Source: Pseudomonadota bacterium (GTDB lineage Bacteria > Pseudomonadota > Alphaproteobacteria > Rhodobacterales > Rhodobacteraceae). From it: a stretch of DNA of 36,492 nt. Below are positions 6,257 through 13,789 of this stretch, in pieces. Below the pieces are notes generated by a model. The model was not told the origin of the DNA. It saw only the letters and a list, made by a program, of their open reading frames with translations, and made no database searches. The stretch is from positions 1 to 36,492 of the forward strand of contig JAQCLA010000003.1 of NCBI GenBank assembly GCA_027592105.1, given 5' to 3'. Both the position numbers and the translations under genes were made by a program. The number at the start of each line of letters is the position of its first letter. The stretch's first letter is position 1.

Positions 6257-7630
6257 TTAACCTTTCCTACCCGCCTTGATGGCGCGCAAACGCTCCATCA
6301 GGCGGATTGCCAGACCGGGCTTGTTGACCTGCTTGGCGCGGGCCAAGGCCAGCGCGCCGGGGGCCACATCCTCGGTGATGACCGAGCCCGAGGCGGTCAT
6401 GGCGCGATCGCCAAGGCTGACGGGGGCCACCAGCATGGTGTTGGAGCCGACAAAGACATCGCGCCCGATCATGGTGCGATGCTTCATCACGCCATCATAG
6501 TTGCAGGTGATGGTGCCGGCGCCGATATTGCTACCGTCCCCAATCTCGGCATCGCCGATATAGCTGAGGTGATTGACCTTGGCTCCTTCGCCGATCTGGG
6601 CCTCTTTCACCTCGACGAAATTGCCGATGCGCGCGTCATTGCCGATTTCCGCGCCGGGGCGCAGGCGGGCATAGGGGCCGATCACCGCGCCCGCGCTGAC
6701 ATGGCACCCCTCAAGATGGGAGAAAGCGCGGATGCGCGCGCCGCTTTCTACCGTGACGCCAGGGCCGAAGACGACATGCGGTTCGATCTCGGCATCGCGG
6801 CCGACCCATGTATCTTGCGCGAAAATCACGGTCTCGGGGGCTTGCATGGCGACGCCATCGGCCAGCATTGCGGCACGGCGGGCGGCTTGAAAGGCAATCT
6901 CGGCCTGGGCGAGCTCGGTACGGGAATTGATGCCCAGCGTTTCAGCCTCGGGGCAAAGAATGGCGGTGGCAGAAAGGCCCTCGGCCATGGCAAGGGCGGG
7001 CAGATCGGTAAGGTAATATTCGCCCGCCGTGTTGTGGTTGCCGACCGCGCCCAACAGGCGCAGCATGGCCGCCGCATCGCCCGCCATCAGCCCGGAATTG
7101 CAGATGGTGACGGCGCGCTCTGCCTCGGTCGCATCCTTGGCCTCGACAATGCGCAAAAGCTTGTCGCCATCCATGATAAGCCGCCCATAGCGACCGGGAT
7201 CGGCGGCATCGAAACCTAACACGACGATATCGTGATGCGCGCGCGCGGCCTGCATCGCGGCAAGGGTTTCCTCTGAAATGAAGGGTGTATCGGCGTAAAG
7301 CACGATCAGGCCGCCGGAAAAATCGGACAGGAGGGGGGCGGCTTGCAAGACGGCATGGCCGGTGCCCAGTTGTTCCTCCTGCCGGACGCATTCGGCCCAA
7401 GGGGCAAGGTCGGTGACGGTTTTCTCGACCATATCGGCCCCGTGGCCGGTGACGACGATGATGCGTGCGGGCGACAGGCTGCCCGCCGCGGCCAGCGCAT
7501 GCGCGATCAGCGGCACGCCGCCCAGCTTGTGCAGCGGTTTAGGCAGATCGGAATTCATCCGCGTGCCTTGGCCCGCGGCCAGCACGACCACTGCGATCGG
7601 CCGCTCCTCGCCCCTGTCCGAATTATCCAC
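6257..7630 (-). CDS. glmU: Bifunctional GlcNAc-1-P uridyltransferase / GlcN-1-P acetyltransferase
   Basis: This 457-aa two-domain enzyme carries out the last two steps to UDP-GlcNAc. The N-terminal nucleotidyltransferase has VLAAGQGTRMNSDLPKPLHK; the C-terminal acetyltransferase is a left-handed beta helix of hexapeptide repeats with NHLSYIGDAEIGDGSNIGAG and TCNYDG. The track ORF extends to 7699, but the start is more likely GTG at 7630: it has GAGGGGA 7 nt upstream and gives the usual length. No ATG lies between the region upstream and the catalytic loop. It heads the glmU-glmS-GNAT-alkD run and is divergent from the gph-like gene. Confidence 0.97.
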   Translation of the reverse strand: MDNSDRGEERPIAVVVLAAGQGTRMNSDLPKPLHKLGGVPLIAHALAAAGSLSPARIIVVTGHGADMVEKTVTDLAPWAECVRQEEQLGTGHAVLQAAPLLSDFSGGLIVLYADTPFISEETLAAMQAARAHHDIVVLGFDAADPGRYGRLIMDGDKLLRIVEAKDATEAERAVTICNSGLMAGDAAAMLRLLGAVGNHNTAGEYYLTDLPALAMAEGLSATAILCPEAETLGINSRTELAQAEIAFQAARRAAMLADGVAMQAPETVIFAQDTWVGRDAEIEPHVVFGPGVTVESGARIRAFSHLEGCHVSAGAVIGPYARLRPGAEIGNDARIGNFVEVKEAQIGEGAKVNHLSYIGDAEIGDGSNIGAGTITCNYDGVMKHRTMIGRDVFVGSNTMLVAPVSLGDRAMTASGSVITEDVAPGALALARAKQVNKPGLAIRLMERLRAIKAGRKG

Positions 7631-7753
7631 GCTGCTGTCCCCTCGTTTTGCGCCCGTTTTTATAGATGATCCGGCGCGGCGCAAGCATTGGCGCTTCACT
7701 TTGGCCTACGCCCTGTTACACCGGCGGGCGAAAACCTGCCCAAGGGGGACCTC

Positions 7754-8419
7754 ATGCGCTGTGTGATCTTCGATTTGGATGGGACATTGGCCGATACGGC
7801 CGGTGATCTGATCGCTGCTGCCAATGCCGCCTTGGGCGCAATGGGCCATGCGCCGCAATTGGTGATGGGGCGCGATGATGCGACCGCGCTGCGCGGTGGG
7901 CGGGCGATGCTGCAACTTGCGGCCGACCGGATGGGGATGGTGCAGGCCGCGCCGATGATCGCTGCGGGCTATCCGCTTTTGTTGGCGGCCTATGGTGATG
8001 CGATCGACCAGCATACCACGCTTTACCCCGGCGCGATGGACGCGGTGGCCCGGCTGAAGGCGCGCGGCATCGCGGTGGGCATTTGCACCAACAAGCCCGA
8101 GGGTCTGGCCGAGACGCTCTTGACCCGGCTGGGCGTCAGGGCGGAATTCGCGGCCCTTGTCGGGGCCGACACATTGCCCCTGCGCAAGCCCGACCCAGCC
8201 CCGTTTTTCGAAGCCGTGGCGCGCGCAGGCGGTGCAAGGGGGCAATCTTGCCTGATCGGCGATACTGTCACCGACCGCGAGACGGCGCGCGCGGCGGGCC
8301 GACCATGTGCCTTGGTGACATTCGGACCCTTGGGCCAATCGGTGGCCGATTTGGCCCCCGAGGCATTGATCGACCATTATGACGCGCTGGATGGGGTAAT
8401 CGACCGGCTGCTTGGCTGA
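7754..8419 (+). CDS. gph: HAD family hydrolase, probable phosphoglycolate phosphatase
   Basis: This 221-aa HAD-superfamily phosphatase has motif I FDLDGTLADT at the N-terminus, a helical cap, motif II ICTNKP, motif III Lys in LRKPDP, and motif IV IGDTVTDRETARAAG. Layout and length fit Gph/PGP-type enzymes that dephosphorylate 2-phosphoglycolate, but HAD substrates are hard to assign by sequence, so other small phosphosugars are possible. The ATG at 7754 follows AAGGGGGA by 4 nt; the track start at 7688 would add an unlikely tail. It is divergent from glmU, with a 123-bp shared promoter region, and lies 44 bp before the aminotransferase gene. Confidence 0.85.
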   Translation: MRCVIFDLDGTLADTAGDLIAAANAALGAMGHAPQLVMGRDDATALRGGRAMLQLAADRMGMVQAAPMIAAGYPLLLAAYGDAIDQHTTLYPGAMDAVARLKARGIAVGICTNKPEGLAETLLTRLGVRAEFAALVGADTLPLRKPDPAPFFEAVARAGGARGQSCLIGDTVTDRETARAAGRPCALVTFGPLGQSVADLAPEALIDHYDALDGVIDRLLG

Positions 8420-8463
8420 TCGGGGCATTGACGCGGGCCTTTTGGCACTCAATTCTGTGACCT

Positions 8464-9672
8464 ATGGAAAAACCTGTCTTCACCGGCAATTTCACCCAGC
8501 AAGAACCCATCCCCGAGGCGGCGATTGCGGCCGCGCTGGATGTGATGCGCTCGGGGCGATTGCATCGCTATAACCTTTTGCCCGACGACGAGGGCGAGGT
8601 GGCCGCATTGGAGCGCGAGTTTGCCGCCTTTACCGGCGCGCGCTTTGCGCTTGCCGTGGCCTCGGGCGGATATGCGATGAGTTGCGCGATGCGCGCAATC
8701 GGTGTGCAGGCGGGCGATAAGATCTTGTCCAATGGCTGGACATTGGCGCCTGTGCCGGGGGCGATTGCAAGCCTTGGGGCCATTCCCGTTTTCGTCGAGA
8801 CGACGCAGGATTTGACCATCGATCTTGACGATCTTGCCCACAAGGCGCGCGAAAGCGGCGCGCGGGTGCTGCTGCTCAGCCATATGCGCGGCCATATCTG
8901 CGATATGGACCGGCTGATGACGATTGCGTGCGCCCATGATCTGCAGGTGATCGAGGATTGCGCCCATACGATGGGGGCGGCATGGCAGGGTGTGGCATCG
9001 GGGCGGCATGGGGTGGTCGGCTGCTATTCGACCCAGACCTATAAGCATATCAATTCCGGCGAGGGCGGGCTGATCGTATCGGATGATCCCGCGATCATGG
9101 CCCGCGCAGTGGTTTTGTCGGGTTCCTACATGTTTTATGGCAAACACACCGCCGCGCCCCCCGTTGAAATGTTCGAAAATGTAAAGTATGAGACGCCCAA
9201 TATCTCGGGGAGGATGGACCATCTGCGCGCCGCGATCTTGCGCCCACAGCTTGCCGCACTCCCCCAGCAGGTCGCGCGCTGGAACGCGCTTTACCGGATG
9301 TTGGAGGTGGGCCTGCGCAATATCGCGGGGCTGCGTGTCATCGAACGGCCGCCACAGGAAAGCATCGTGGGATCGTCGTTTCAGTTCCTTTTGCCCGATT
9401 GGCCCGCCGATCGGATGCGCGCGCTGCTTGCGGCTTGCGCCGTGCGGGGGGTGGAGTTGAAATGGTTCGGTGCGGCCGAGCCTGTGGCCTTTACCTCGCG
9501 CTATGATAGCTGGCGCTTTGCGCCGCCCCAACGCTTGCCGCGCACTGATGCGATCCTTGCCGGGCTGATCGACATGCGCTTGCCGCTGACCTTCTCGGAG
9601 GCCGATGTGCACATGATTGCGGAGATCATCCGCGATGAGGTAGTGGGCGCTAGCACACAAGCGGCGGAGTGA
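8464..9672 (+). CDS. DegT/DnrJ/EryC1/StrS-type PLP aminotransferase
   Basis: This 402-aa protein is a fold-type I PLP enzyme. The family pattern is visible as SGGYAMSCAMRAIGV, EDCAHTMGA (Asp for the PLP ring nitrogen) and TQTYKHINSGEGG with Lys194 as the Schiff-base lysine. Family members transfer an amino group to keto-sugars for surface glycans or antibiotics, or act on cyclitols. Here there are no sugar nucleotide genes nearby; the neighbours are gph and pyrG, so the substrate is open. The start ATG 8464 lacks an obvious Shine-Dalgarno, and the gene may be coupled to gph. Its 3' end takes part in a 10-bp hairpin shared with the convergent pyrG end. Confidence 0.88.
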   Translation: MEKPVFTGNFTQQEPIPEAAIAAALDVMRSGRLHRYNLLPDDEGEVAALEREFAAFTGARFALAVASGGYAMSCAMRAIGVQAGDKILSNGWTLAPVPGAIASLGAIPVFVETTQDLTIDLDDLAHKARESGARVLLLSHMRGHICDMDRLMTIACAHDLQVIEDCAHTMGAAWQGVASGRHGVVGCYSTQTYKHINSGEGGLIVSDDPAIMARAVVLSGSYMFYGKHTAAPPVEMFENVKYETPNISGRMDHLRAAILRPQLAALPQQVARWNALYRMLEVGLRNIAGLRVIERPPQESIVGSSFQFLLPDWPADRMRALLAACAVRGVELKWFGAAEPVAFTSRYDSWRFAPPQRLPRTDAILAGLIDMRLPLTFSEADVHMIAEIIRDEVVGASTQAAE

Positions 9673-9693
9673 GTGGGGCGTTTTCCGCCGCTT
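9659..9693. terminator. Hairpin between convergent aminotransferase and pyrG genes
   Basis: AAGCGGCGGA (9659-9668) and TCCGCCGCTT (9684-9693) form a perfect 10-bp stem around a 15-nt loop. The left arm is the last codons of the aminotransferase and the right arm reaches into the pyrG stop codon. It lacks a U-run on either strand, so it may be a factor-dependent or collision-type 3' end shared by both genes. Confidence 0.45.
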
Positions 9694-11335
9694 AGACTAG
9701 CCGTGAGTTTTCCTTGGCCGCGCGCACGAAATCGCGGAACAGCGGGTGCGGCTCGAGGGGTTTGGATTTCAGCTCGGGGTGGAATTGCACCCCGATGAAC
9801 CACGGATGATCCTCGACCTCGACGATTTCGGGCAGGCGGCCGTCGGGTGACATGCCCGAAAAACGCAAACCCTTCGCTTCGAGCGCCTCGCGGTACTTGA
9901 TATCAACCTCGTAGCGGTGGCGGTGGCGTTCTTCGATGTTGAGCGTGCCATAGGCCTCGGCGACCTTGGAACCCGCTTTCAGCACCGCGTCATAGGCCCC
10001 CAATCGCATCGTGCCGCCCTTGGCATCGGTCAGTTTGCGTTTGACCTTGGCATTGCCCTGCACCCATTCCTTGAGGTGGTAGACCACAGGCGTAAAACGC
10101 TTTTTCCCCGCTTCGTGGTCGAATTCCTCGGAGCCTGCATCGCTCAGATCGGCCAGATTGCGCGCCGCTTCGATCACCGCCATCTGCATGCCGAGACAAA
10201 TCCCGAGATAGGGGACCTTGCGGGTGCGGGCAAACTCGGCCGCCTTGATCTTGCCTTCGGTGCCGCGCTCGCCAAAGCCGCCGGGCACCAAGATCGCGTC
10301 GAAGCCTTCGAGATAGGGGGCAGGATCTTCGCGCTCGAAAATCTCGGCATCGATCCATTCGGCTTTGACCTTGACGCGGTTGGCGATGCCGCCATGCGTC
10401 AGCGCCTCGGCGATGGATTTATAGGCATCTTCAAGCTGGGTATATTTGCCCACGATCGCCACGCGCACTTCGCCCTCGGGGTTGGCGATGCGGTCGGCCA
10501 CATCTTCCCAAGCCGACAGGTCGGGCTTGGGGGTTGGGCTGATCTGGAAGGCGTCCAGCACCGCCTGATCCATTCCCTCGCGGTGATAGGCCAAGGGGGC
10601 TTCGTAGATCGAGGCCAGATCCTGCGCGGCGATCACGGAGTCGGGGCGCACATTGCAAAACAGCGCCAGCTTTTCGCGTTCCTTGGCGGGGATCGGCCCC
10701 TCGGAGCGGCACACAAGGATGTCGGGCGCGATGCCGATCGAGCGGAGTTCCTTGACCGAGTGCTGCGTTGGCTTTGTCTTGAGCTCACCGCTGGCCTTGA
10801 CGAAGGGCAAAAGCGTCAGATGCATGAAAATGCATTGTCCACGCGGCTTTTCTTGGCTGAATTGGCGGATCGCCTCGAAAAAGGGCAAGCCTTCGATATC
10901 GCCGACGGTGCCGCCGATCTCGCAGAGCATGAAGTCGACCTCATCCTCGCCGATGCGGATGAAGTCTTTGATTTCATTGGTGACATGGGGGATGACTTGG
11001 ATGGTTTTGCCCAAGTAGTCGCCGCGGCGCTCTTTTTCCAAGACGCTGGAATAGATCCGACCCGATGAAACCGAATCCGTCATCCGCGCGGCCACACCTG
11101 TGAAGCGCTCGTAATGGCCCAAGTCGAGGTCAGTTTCCGCCCCATCGTCGGTGACGAAAACCTCGCCATGCTCAAAGGGCGACATCGTGCCGGGGTCGAC
11201 GTTCAAATAGGGGTCGAGCTTGCGCAGCCGCACGGTAAAGCCGCGGGCCTGCAACAGCGCGCCCAACGCCGCCGATGCCAACCCCTTGCCAAGCGAGGAG
11301 ACCACACCGCCGGTGATGAAAATGAATCGCGCCAT
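9692..11335 (-). CDS. pyrG: CTP synthase
   Basis: This 547-aa enzyme converts UTP to CTP using ATP and glutamine. The N-terminal synthetase domain starts [19 protein letters not shown]; the C-terminal class I amidotransferase domain has PGGFGERG, the nucleophile Cys in GICLGMQMA, and the His-Glu pair in [10 protein letters not shown]. The length is typical. GGAAGG lies 9 nt before ATG. It follows secG on the same strand with a 168-bp gap that holds a strong palindromic hairpin, so it probably has its own promoter. secG-pyrG order is common in alphaproteobacteria. Confidence 0.98.
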   Translation of the reverse strand: MARFIFITGGVVSSLGKGLASAALGALLQARGFTVRLRKLDPYLNVDPGTMSPFEHGEVFVTDDGAETDLDLGHYERFTGVAARMTDSVSSGRIYSSVLEKERRGDYLGKTIQVIPHVTNEIKDFIRIGEDEVDFMLCEIGGTVGDIEGLPFFEAIRQFSQEKPRGQCIFMHLTLLPFVKASGELKTKPTQHSVKELRSIGIAPDILVCRSEGPIPAKEREKLALFCNVRPDSVIAAQDLASIYEAPLAYHREGMDQAVLDAFQISPTPKPDLSAWEDVADRIANPEGEVRVAIVGKYTQLEDAYKSIAEALTHGGIANRVKVKAEWIDAEIFEREDPAPYLEGFDAILVPGGFGERGTEGKIKAAEFARTRKVPYLGICLGMQMAVIEAARNLADLSDAGSEEFDHEAGKKRFTPVVYHLKEWVQGNAKVKRKLTDAKGGTMRLGAYDAVLKAGSKVAEAYGTLNIEERHRHRYEVDIKYREALEAKGLRFSGMSPDGRLPEIVEVEDHPWFIGVQFHPELKSKPLEPHPLFRDFVRAAKENSRLV

Positions 11336-11459
11336 GTCAGCAAACCTTCCCGTGCCGGAGCGCGCCGCATCATCAGCGGTCTGCCCTTATCCCTGTATCA
11401 CGGGGTTTGATGTTACGCGGATTCGGCACTTCCCCGCAAGGGATGCGACACATGATATT

Positions 11460-11481
11460 GGGTCATTCGCAAGAATGACCC
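11460..11481. terminator. Perfect hairpin between secG and pyrG
   Basis: GGGTCATTC-GCAA-GAATGACCC is a perfect 9-bp inverted repeat with a 4-nt loop, 22 nt beyond the secG stop. On the plus strand the loop is a GNRA-type tetraloop; on the minus (secG) strand it is TTGC and is followed by AATATCATG rather than a U-run. It is likely a 3' stabiliser or weak terminator of secG, or an operator for pyrG. Confidence 0.5.
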
Positions 11482-11503
11482 TAAATATACGAAAATTCGC
11501 CGA

Positions 11504-11866
11504 TCAATCCGCGCGTGGCGGCAAAAGTGGCGCGTCGCCCGAGATCGGTGGCAGCAAATCGGACGCAGGCGGAAGCGCAGGGCTGTCGCCCGCTTCGGTG
11601 GCAGGGCCACCGCCGATGCGGTCAAGCACCGAAGACCCGGCCGAATTCTGCGCCGCGATGATCGTCAAGGTGATCGAGGTCGCCAAGAACGCAATGGCAA
11701 AAGCCCACGTCAGCTTGCCCAATGCAGTGGCTGCTTGCCGACCGCTCATCACACCGCCGCCGCCACCGCCAAGGCCAAGCCCGCCCCCTTCGGAACGCTG
11801 CAAAAGCACAACGCCGATGAGACAGATCGCAAGGATCAGATGGACGACGAGAATGATGTTTTCCAT
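11504..11866 (-). CDS. secG: Preprotein translocase subunit SecG
   Basis: This 120-aa inner-membrane protein is the small auxiliary subunit of the SecYEG channel. Two membrane helices are visible (about residues 2-20 and 52-72) joined by the family loop LLQRSEGGGLGLGGGGGG. The C-terminal tail is rich in Pro, Ala and Asp and longer than in E. coli, as is usual in alphaproteobacteria. GAAGGA lies 8 nt before the ATG. It is divergent from purA. Confidence 0.95.
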   Translation of the reverse strand: MENIILVVHLILAICLIGVVLLQRSEGGGLGLGGGGGGVMSGRQAATALGKLTWAFAIAFLATSITLTIIAAQNSAGSSVLDRIGGGPATEAGDSPALPPASDLLPPISGDAPLLPPRAD

Positions 11867-12177
11867 TGGCGGTGTCCTTCACGAGGCCTGGCTCGGATTT
11901 CGGCTTACTTATGAGATGCGGCATGCCGCCGCAAGCCCAAGTCGGTCAACCATAACGCGAGTTGTCCCTGTATTTGAAACTTTTTTATTTCCAATGCGAA
12001 TGATCGCGGTGCTGTACACGGATGTATGCCGCATTGCGCCGCGGCACAGCCGATCTTGCATGATGCGGCGGCGTGTCGCGCGAATTGGCGAAATTTGCCC
12101 GATTCGCGTGATCTTCCGCTTCCAACCCGCCCATCGGCCCGTTATAGCCCGCCCGGGTCGCAACCGGAGGATCTGCC
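11867..12177. promoter_or_regulatory. 311-bp divergent promoter region, secG / purA
   Basis: No gene is supported. The region contains the most AT-rich stretch nearby (gaaacttttttatttcc). On the plus strand TTGTCC (11962-11967) with a 17-nt spacer to TTATTT (11985-11990) is a tentative sigma-70-like promoter for purA. The 12-bp palindrome GCGGCATGCCGC lies at 11918-11929, nearer secG. I see no convincing PurR-type operator or riboswitch. Confidence 0.4.
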
Positions 12178-13473
12178 ATGGCTAATGTCGTTGTTGTCGG
12201 GGCCCAGTGGGGCGATGAAGGCAAAGGCAAGATCGTCGATTGGTTGTCGGAACGTGCCGATGTGATCGCGCGTTTCCAAGGTGGCCATAATGCGGGCCAC
12301 ACGCTGGTCATCGACGGGAAGGTCTACAAGCTGAACGCGCTGCCCTCGGGTGTGGTACGTGGTGGCAAGCTCAGCATCATCGGCAATGGCGTCGTGCTGG
12401 ACCCGTGGCATTTGGTGGGTGAGATCGCCTCGATCCGCCAGCAAGGCGTGGATATCACGCCCGAGACGCTGATGATCGCGGAAAATACGCCGCTGATCCT
12501 GCCCATTCATGGTGAGCTTGACCGCGCCCGCGAGGAAGCGGCAAGTGCCGGCACCAAGATCGGCACAACCGGGCGCGGCATCGGCCCCGCCTATGAGGAT
12601 AAGGTGGGCCGCCGCTCGGTGCGGGTGGCCGATCTGGCCGATGACGCGACGCTGGTGGCGAGCGTTGACCGCGCGCTGCAACATCACAACCCGCTGCGCC
12701 GAGGCCTTGGTATTGCCGAGGTCGACCGCGATGCGCTTTTGGCCGGCTTGCGCGCCATCGCGCCCGAGATCCTGCCTTATGCCGCCCCGGTCTGGAAGGT
12801 GTTGAACGACAAGCGCAAAGCGGGCAAGCGCATCTTGTTCGAAGGGGCGCAGGGCGCGCTTCTCGATATCGATTTCGGCACTTATCCTTTTGTGACCTCG
12901 TCCAATGTGATCGCGGGTCAGGCGGCGACGGGTGTGGGGATCGGGCCGACGGCCATCGATTATGTTCTGGGGATCGTGAAAGCCTACACCACCCGCGTGG
13001 GCGAGGGGCCGTTTCCGACCGAATTGCTTGACGGCGATGGCCAGCGGCTGGGCGAGCGGGGGCGCGAGTTCGGCACCGTGACAGGCCGCAAGCGGCGCTG
13101 CGGCTGGTTTGACGCCTGCCTCGTGCGCCAGACCTGCGCCACCTCGGGCGTCAAGGGGATCGCGCTGACCAAGCTTGATGTGCTCGACGGGTTCGAGACG
13201 CTGAAAATCTGTGTCGCTTACGATCTGGATGGCCAGCGGCTTGATTACCTGCCCACCGCCGCCGATCAACAGGCGCGCTGCACGCCGATCTATGAAGAGA
13301 TGCCGGGTTGGGCCGCCTCGACCGAAGGGGCGCGCAGTTGGGCCGACCTGCCCGGAGAGGCGGTAAAATACGTGCGCCGCATCGAAGAGTTGATCGAATG
13401 CCCGGTGGCGCTACTGTCCACCTCACCTGAAAGGGACGACACGATCCTCGTGACCGATCCCTTCGCAGATTGA
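12178..13473 (+). CDS. purA: Adenylosuccinate synthetase
   Basis: This 431-aa enzyme joins IMP and aspartate with GTP to form adenylosuccinate, the first committed step to AMP. The N-terminal signature [18 protein letters not shown] and the following [11 protein letters not shown] are unmistakable, and the length is standard. GGAGG lies just before ATG 12178. DUF2842 follows 15 nt after the stop, so the two are probably one transcript ending at the bidirectional terminator. Confidence 0.98.
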   Translation: MANVVVVGAQWGDEGKGKIVDWLSERADVIARFQGGHNAGHTLVIDGKVYKLNALPSGVVRGGKLSIIGNGVVLDPWHLVGEIASIRQQGVDITPETLMIAENTPLILPIHGELDRAREEAASAGTKIGTTGRGIGPAYEDKVGRRSVRVADLADDATLVASVDRALQHHNPLRRGLGIAEVDRDALLAGLRAIAPEILPYAAPVWKVLNDKRKAGKRILFEGAQGALLDIDFGTYPFVTSSNVIAGQAATGVGIGPTAIDYVLGIVKAYTTRVGEGPFPTELLDGDGQRLGERGREFGTVTGRKRRCGWFDACLVRQTCATSGVKGIALTKLDVLDGFETLKICVAYDLDGQRLDYLPTAADQQARCTPIYEEMPGWAASTEGARSWADLPGEAVKYVRRIEELIECPVALLSTSPERDDTILVTDPFAD

Positions 13474-13488
13474 TCCGGACGAGGGCCC

Positions 13489-13719
13489 ATGGCGTTGACA
13501 TACAAGACACGGCGGCGGTTGTCGCTTTTGATCCTTTTGGTGGGCATGCCCGCCTATATCGCGGTGGCGTGGTGGGTGATGAGCCTGTTTGAGCGGCCCG
13601 GTATCTGGTTGGAATTCGCGATCTATATCGTGCTGGGCATCTTGTGGGTCTTGCCATTCAAGGCGGTGTTCAAGGGCGTCGGTCAGGCTGATCCCGACGC
13701 ACCGCGCGACGATCACTGA
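13489..13719 (+). CDS. DUF2842 family small membrane protein
   Basis: This 76-aa protein has two predicted membrane helices (about residues 11-32 and 40-60), a basic N-terminus (YKTRRRL, cytoplasmic side expected) and the alphaproteobacterial DUF2842 pattern ending LGILWVLPFKAVFKGVGQ. The function is not known to me. GACGAGGG lies just before ATG. It follows purA closely and shares its transcript end. Confidence 0.88.
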   Translation: MALTYKTRRRLSLLILLVGMPAYIAVAWWVMSLFERPGIWLEFAIYIVLGILWVLPFKAVFKGVGQADPDAPRDDH

Positions 13720-13735
13720 GGCGGCGTCATCAATG

Positions 13736-13772
13736 AAAAAGGCCCCGTGGTGTCATAGCCCGGGGCCTTTTT
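13736..13772. terminator. Bidirectional intrinsic terminator
   Basis: AAAAAGGCCCCG (13736-13747) and CGGGGCCTTTTT (13761-13772) form a perfect 12-bp stem with a 13-nt loop. The A-run on one side and T-run on the other provide U-tracts on both strands. It ends both the purA-DUF2842 transcript and the convergent 795-aa gene. Confidence 0.93.
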
Positions 13773-13789
13773 CTTTTTGTGGCAGTGAC

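Noticed and set aside
5231-7219. 662-aa plus-strand ORF opposite glmS and glmU
   Set aside because: It is the antisense shadow of two clear enzymes. The composition is Gly/Asp/Ala repeats of reverse-complement codons with no family motif.
8449-9660. 403-aa minus-strand ORF opposite the DegT-type gene
   Set aside because: It is a shadow ORF; the plus strand carries the PLP enzyme motifs.
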